From contig DATGIQ010000576.1 of the NCBI GenBank assembly GCA_035295665.1, positions 1 through 10,381 on the forward strand: DNA of 10,381 bases, in the 5' to 3' direction. The stretch's first letter is position 1. Each line of letters begins with the position of its first letter. The stretch is from DATGIQ01 sp035295665 (GTDB taxonomy: Bacteria; Planctomycetota; Planctomycetia; Gemmatales; Gemmataceae). Positions 7,142 to 10,381 of the stretch are shown one piece after another. The notes below the pieces were generated by a model. It searched no databases. It was given only the letters and a program-made list of their open reading frames with translations, and had not been told where the DNA came from. A program made the translations under genes and the position numbers.

Positions 7142-9058
7142 TCAGATATCCAATTCTTCCGCCACGGCCAAGGCAGCCGAGTCCATGATGAAGCGATAGC
7201 GTTCGGCGGGATCCTTTCCCAGTAGCTCCACAAACGTGCTGTCCGCCTCCAGGTTGGAAGCGATGCTAACTTGCAGAAGGGTACGATGCCGGGGATCAAG
7301 AGTCGTCTCGGCGAGCACCTTGGGATCCATCTCGCCCAGGCCCTTGAAGCGGGAGATCTCGGCTTTGGCGTTGGAATGCAACGAGGCCAGGATCTCTTCC
7401 TTGTGCGCATCGTCGCGGGCCCAGTGCGTTTCTCTTGCCACATCGATCCGATAGAGCGGCGGCTGGGCGATGTATACGTGCCCTTTACGAATCAGATCGG
7501 TCATGTGCCGGAAAAAGAATGCCAGCAACAGCGTCGTGATGTGATGGCCATCGGCATCCGCATCCATCAGCAGGATGATCTTACCGTACCGCAGACCACC
7601 CACATCGAATTTCTCTCCGGCGCTTGTGCCGATGGCGGAGACCAGGTCGGCCAATTCGGCGTTGGCCAGGACCTTGTTCAGGGCCAGGCCTTCGGAATTC
7701 AAAATCTTGCCGCGCAGGGGAAGCACCGCTTGCGTCTTGTTGTTGCGGCCCTGCTTGGCCGAGCCGCCGGCCGAATCGCCTTCGACAATGAACAGCTCGG
7801 ATTCATCCAGGTCGGTCGATTTGCAGTCCGCCAATTTCCCGGGCAAATTAAGACGTCGCTGCGTGACCGATTTCCGCTTCACCTCCGTCGCCGCTTCCCG
7901 CGATGCCAGCCGAGCCTTGGCGGCCAGGACGATCCGGCCAACGATCTGATCGGCAGCCGTCTTGTTCGCGTTCAGCCATGCTTCCAGGGCAGGACGGAGA
8001 AAGCCATCCACCGCGGCCGCCATCTCCGGGTTATTGAGCTTCTCTTTGGTCTGTCCCTGAAACATTGGCTCCCGGACGAACACCGATAAGATGCCGACAA
8101 TCCCCTCGCGGATATCTTCGGCGGTGATGGTCAGTCCCTTGATCTTGATGTCGTGGGTTTCGATGTAGTTGCGGATGGCCTTGGCGATGCCGCTCTTGAA
8201 GCCGCTCTCGTGGGTGCCGCCGGCTGAGGTGCGGATGCCGTTGACGTAGGAACGGATGTTCTCATCCGTCGATTCAGTCCACTGCAGCGCGGCTTCCATT
8301 TTGTCGCCGTTTTGACGGGCCACGTAAAAGGGAGCCTCGGTCACCGCCGTCTTTTGTCCCTCGGCAACCAGCCGGCTCAGGAATTCGGGAATCCCCCCGG
8401 CGTGAGTCAGATCCAGTGTTTCCTTGGTGATTTCGTTCTTGAACGTGATCTTTAGCCCACTGTGGATATACGACATGTCCTCCAGATGGGCCTGGAGTAA
8501 ATGTGGATCGAACTGCGTGGTCTTGAAGATCGTTTCATCGGGTTCGAAGTAAATGCTGGTACCGTGCCCCCGGAATGGGCCGACCTTTTCCAGGCCGCTG
8601 GCGGCTTTGCCGCGCCGGAACGTCTGCCGCCATTCGCAGCCATCGCGGCGGATGGTGGCGACGAGTTTCTTCGACAGGGCGTTTACCACCGACGAGCCGA
8701 CGCCATGCAAACCGCCGGCGTGCAGGTAGTTGCCTCCTTCACCGAACTTGGCGCCCGAGTGGAGCGTCGTCAAGATAAGCTCCAGGGCCGGCCGCTTGAA
8801 TTTGGGATGGAGGTCGACGGGAATGCCCCGGCCGTTGTCGGTGACCGTCACCGCGTCGCCATTCTTGTGTAAGCAAACGGTGATGGCATCGGCGTACCCG
8901 TTCAGGTATTCATCGACCGCGTTATCGACGATTTCCCAGACCAAATGATGCAGCCCTTTGCCATCCACGCCGCCGATGTACATCGACGGCCGCTTGCGCA
9001 CCGGTTCGAGGCCTTCCAGAACGGTGATATCTTTCGCGGTGTAGCTCAATGTGCTCAT
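7142..9058 (-). CDS. parE: Type IIA DNA topoisomerase subunit B (ParE/GyrB family, ParE-like motifs)
   Basis: This is the ATPase/TOPRIM subunit that, with a GyrA/ParC partner, passes one DNA duplex through another to change supercoiling or unlink chromosomes. The 638-residue protein shows the GHKL ATPase domain: EIVDNAVDE (42-50, E42 and N46), DNGRGIP (74-80) and the ATP lid GGLHGVG (115-121). The transducer domain carries the QTK loop (336-338). The TOPRIM domain shows EGDSAGG (426-432) and DADADG (499-504), with E426, D499 and D501 as probable Mg2+ ligands. LRYGKI (489-494), GHVYIAQPPLYRID (526-539) and RFKGLGEMDP...ETTLDP (570-589) resemble ParE more than GyrB, which usually has LRYHKI and RYKGLGEMNP...TTMDP. 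The length alone does not separate the two, and no gyrA or parC is in the window, so gyrB remains possible. The ATG has no strong Shine-Dalgarno site and lies just downstream of an unusual inverted-repeat cluster. Confidence 0.93.
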   Translation of the reverse strand: MSTLSYTAKDITVLEGLEPVRKRPSMYIGGVDGKGLHHLVWEIVDNAVDEYLNGYADAITVCLHKNGDAVTVTDNGRGIPVDLHPKFKRPALELILTTLHSGAKFGEGGNYLHAGGLHGVGSSVVNALSKKLVATIRRDGCEWRQTFRRGKAASGLEKVGPFRGHGTSIYFEPDETIFKTTQFDPHLLQAHLEDMSYIHSGLKITFKNEITKETLDLTHAGGIPEFLSRLVAEGQKTAVTEAPFYVARQNGDKMEAALQWTESTDENIRSYVNGIRTSAGGTHESGFKSGIAKAIRNYIETHDIKIKGLTITAEDIREGIVGILSVFVREPMFQGQTKEKLNNPEMAAAVDGFLRPALEAWLNANKTAADQIVGRIVLAAKARLASREAATEVKRKSVTQRRLNLPGKLADCKSTDLDESELFIVEGDSAGGSAKQGRNNKTQAVLPLRGKILNSEGLALNKVLANAELADLVSAIGTSAGEKFDVGGLRYGKIILLMDADADGHHITTLLLAFFFRHMTDLIRKGHVYIAQPPLYRIDVARETHWARDDAHKEEILASLHSNAKAEISRFKGLGEMDPKVLAETTLDPRHRTLLQVSIASNLEADSTFVELLGKDPAERYRFIMDSAALAVAEELDI

Positions 9059-9073
9059 AGTAATTCCGTTTTA

Positions 9074-9113
9074 GCGGCGGTTCGTAGAACCGCGTGGTTG
9101 GGCGAACCGCTGC
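9074..9113 (-). repeat. Inverted/direct repeat cluster in the leader of the topoisomerase gene
   Basis: The 66-base gap between the methyltransferase and topoisomerase genes holds three copies of one heptamer: inverted at 9077-9083 (GCGGTTC) and direct at 9087-9093 and 9104-9110 (GAACCGC). The first two form a perfect 7-base dyad with a 3-base centre. The first and third form a longer stem: 9074-9084 pairs with 9103-9113, 11 pairs including one G-T, and encloses an inner AACC/GGTT stem. The two structures cannot form together. No T-run follows on either strand, so an intrinsic terminator is unlikely; an operator or leader RNA switch is possible. The cluster ends about 15 bases from the ATG. 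Confidence 0.6.
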
Positions 9114-9124
9114 GAAACCCAAGG

Positions 9125-9868
9125 TTACGGTTTGAAAATCAATCCCTGTCCCGTCGGCAGCAACAATACCTGCACGGCCTTCTTCCGCGCGAACTCATCG
9201 AAGGCTTGCTTTTGCCGCAAATAGTCATCGCTGTAGCCGTAGTCGTCCAGGACAATCACCGCTCCACTGACGAGCCGCGGCCAAAAGAACTCGGCCGCGG
9301 CAATCTCTGGCTCGGCGCAATTCATATCGAGGGAGAGATAGCAAACCTTTTCCGCCGCCACCCGTGGCAACGTCTCCGGCACTTTGCCGCGGATAATTCG
9401 GACGTTGGCAAACTCGCGGAAGGTCTCCTGAACCTCCCGATAACACTCCCGATAGGAGTGGAGCTGGCTCTGGGCCGCCAGGCGGACATACTCTTCGGGA
9501 AAGCCACAGAAGGTGTCCAGCAAGTAAAACCGACGTTCGCTCAGACTGCGCAAGTCGATATAGTGCATGACGGCCCGGGACAGGCCGCCCTTGTTTACTC
9601 CACACTCGACGAAATCTCCCTCCAACGCGCGTCCTTTCCGCGCTGCCCAGCAGGCCACATAGACCCGCCACTCAATGTCGGCCGACCCCCACGAGCGGGT
9701 GGCCTTTCCCAGCCGATAGGCCTCCTGAAACAACGGATCGCTCAGAAAATCCGAGTGGTGGAACGTGATCAATCCGTCGCGGTTGTAGGAACAGCCCTTG
9801 GCATGGGTATATTGCTCATGGATAGCCCGCTGGACCTTCCGTGGCAAAATTTGCAGCAAACTTCGCAT
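9125..9868 (-). CDS. Class I SAM-dependent methyltransferase, TylF/MycF-like
   Basis: This 247-residue protein has no signal peptide. It shows a Rossmann-type methyltransferase core: SAM motif I GDFVECGVNKGG (84-95), an acidic residue after strand 2 in FYLLDTFCGFPE (D118), then YLSLDMNCAEPEIAAAEFFWPRL (D181) and VSGAVIVLDDYGY (D208, D209). This pattern matches the TylF/MycF family of Mg2+-dependent O-methyltransferases, where three equivalent aspartates bind the metal; D181, D208 and D209 are the candidates here. Known members methylate sugar hydroxyls in macrolide tailoring or polysaccharides, but related proteins occur widely in genomes without such pathways, and the substrate here cannot be assigned. 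The N-terminal ~80 residues form a helical cap. The start is well supported: AAGGAGG lies 6 bases upstream of the ATG. Nearby genes include no glycosyltransferase or polyketide gene. It lies 40 bases after the DUF3052 gene, probably in one transcript. Confidence 0.85.
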   Translation of the reverse strand: MRSLLQILPRKVQRAIHEQYTHAKGCSYNRDGLITFHHSDFLSDPLFQEAYRLGKATRSWGSADIEWRVYVACWAARKGRALEGDFVECGVNKGGLSRAVMHYIDLRSLSERRFYLLDTFCGFPEEYVRLAAQSQLHSYRECYREVQETFREFANVRIIRGKVPETLPRVAAEKVCYLSLDMNCAEPEIAAAEFFWPRLVSGAVIVLDDYGYSDDYLRQKQAFDEFARKKAVQVLLLPTGQGLIFKP

Positions 9869-9908
9869 CGGCCTCCTCCTTGAGCCGAAGACGGCTGTCC
9901 GCAGCCCA

Positions 9909-10381
9909 TCAGCGGCGCGACAGCGGAATGATCAATTTCAAGCCGCTCTGCGTTTCCGAGAACTTGACCACCTTGACATCGACCAACCCCGCCTCCTTGG
10001 CCGCGGCGATGATATCGTTTTCCTTCAATTCTTCCTTCCCTTTTGGCCAAATGACCCAGAGCGCGCCATCGCGCTTCAAAAAGGCTTGCAACCGCTCCAG
10101 CTTCTTCAAGTCGTTTTTCGTGGAAACCTCGAGCAAGATCGTGTCCAGCTCGGTCCGCGGCGGTCCCGTCACGACATGGCGAGTCCGTTCACGGAGCTGT
10201 CGCCGGAAGCCTTCGTCCCTCAAGCCCACCAGGGCGACCTCGGAATCCGCCTTGATCCCGAGCTTGTCGAGCAAGCTCTTGGGATTGCGAATCTTGAGCG
10301 CCCACTTCTCGGCCAGTGGCCCGAGGTCAAAGATTGCGGTTCCCTCGGGCACCGTGAGCCGCAGCGTGCCGTCAGCCGCTT
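9909..10381 (-). CDS. DUF3052-like protein, 5' end cut by window edge
   Basis: The frame is open to the right edge of the window, so the N-terminus is missing; about 156 residues are present. GTG at 10350-10352 is available as a start but falls inside continuous coding-like sequence (DGTLRLTVPEGTAIFDLGPLAEKW), so I treat the gene as truncated. From the segment SLLDKLGIK onward the protein resembles DUF3052: a short first strand (EVALVGL), a middle strand (DTILLEV), then GALWVIWPKGK...L.ENDIIAAAKEAGLVDVKVVKF and the closing SETQSGLKLIIPL. DUF3052 has no settled biochemical function; its alternating pattern suggests a Rossmann-like alpha/beta fold without visible catalytic residues. The ~40 residues before it may belong to a separate upstream domain. 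It is upstream of, and probably co-transcribed with, the TylF-like methyltransferase. Confidence 0.7.
   Translation of the reverse strand, partial: AADGTLRLTVPEGTAIFDLGPLAEKWALKIRNPKSLLDKLGIKADSEVALVGLRDEGFRRQLRERTRHVVTGPPRTELDTILLEVSTKNDLKKLERLQAFLKRDGALWVIWPKGKEELKENDIIAAAKEAGLVDVKVVKFSETQSGLKLIIPLSRR

Noticed and set aside
7271..8089. Open frame on the plus strand, about 272 codons, inside the topoisomerase gene
   Set aside because: It is antisense to the conserved TOPRIM region of the type IIA topoisomerase and cannot be independently supported.
8945..9883. Open frame on the plus strand, about 312 codons, over the methyltransferase gene
   Set aside because: It runs antisense to the methyltransferase, which has intact SAM motifs and a strong AAGGAGG site; the plus-strand translation shows no motif.
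9883..9896. Small hairpin AGCCG-AAGA-CGGCT between the DUF3052 and methyltransferase genes
   Set aside because: A five-base stem without a T-run is expected by chance in GC-rich DNA; it is too weak to call a terminator, though it sits beside the ribosome binding site.

Overview
The window is about 10.4 kb of GC-rich, gene-dense bacterial DNA. It carries eight protein genes in three blocks, with only short gaps; no stretch over 300 bases lacks a gene, and the longest gap is about 178 bases. The gene mix points to a planctomycete: a large secreted PPC-domain protein, a DUF1570-like secreted metallopeptidase, a secreted CAP-domain protein, and a TylF-type methyltransferase next to a DUF3052 gene. 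A Gemmatales-like lineage is possible. This taxonomic reading is inference from protein style and composition; no rRNA marker is present.

Layout. Block 1 (+ strand, 1-4913): the C-terminal part of a secreted or cell-surface protein with two PPC-type beta domains and Ig-like repeats; a WCGDC thioredoxin-fold protein; the AAA+ clamp-loader-like ATPase RarA/MgsA, starting at TTG 15 bases behind the thioredoxin gene; and a secreted CAP/SCP-domain protein. Block 2 (4945-7129): ubiX (flavin prenyltransferase) on the minus strand, converging on the CAP gene, and divergent from a plus-strand gene for a secreted HEAFH zinc metallopeptidase-like protein. A good sigma70-type promoter (TTGGCA-17-TATAGT) lies between these two. 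Block 3 (- strand, 7142-10381), read right to left: a DUF3052 protein truncated by the window edge, a TylF/MycF-like class I SAM methyltransferase, and a type IIA topoisomerase B subunit with ParE-like motifs.

How the genes fit together. Most are housekeeping or envelope genes that need not share a pathway: RarA (stalled-fork handling) and the topoisomerase act on DNA, UbiX makes prenylated FMN for UbiD-type decarboxylases, and three products are exported. I see no phage, transposon, CRISPR, tRNA, rRNA or defence island. The most distinctive non-coding structure is the 66-base gap upstream of the topoisomerase gene. It holds three copies of the heptamer GAACCGC (one inverted) that can form two mutually exclusive hairpins just before the start codon. 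I did not find a convincing undescribed multi-gene system.
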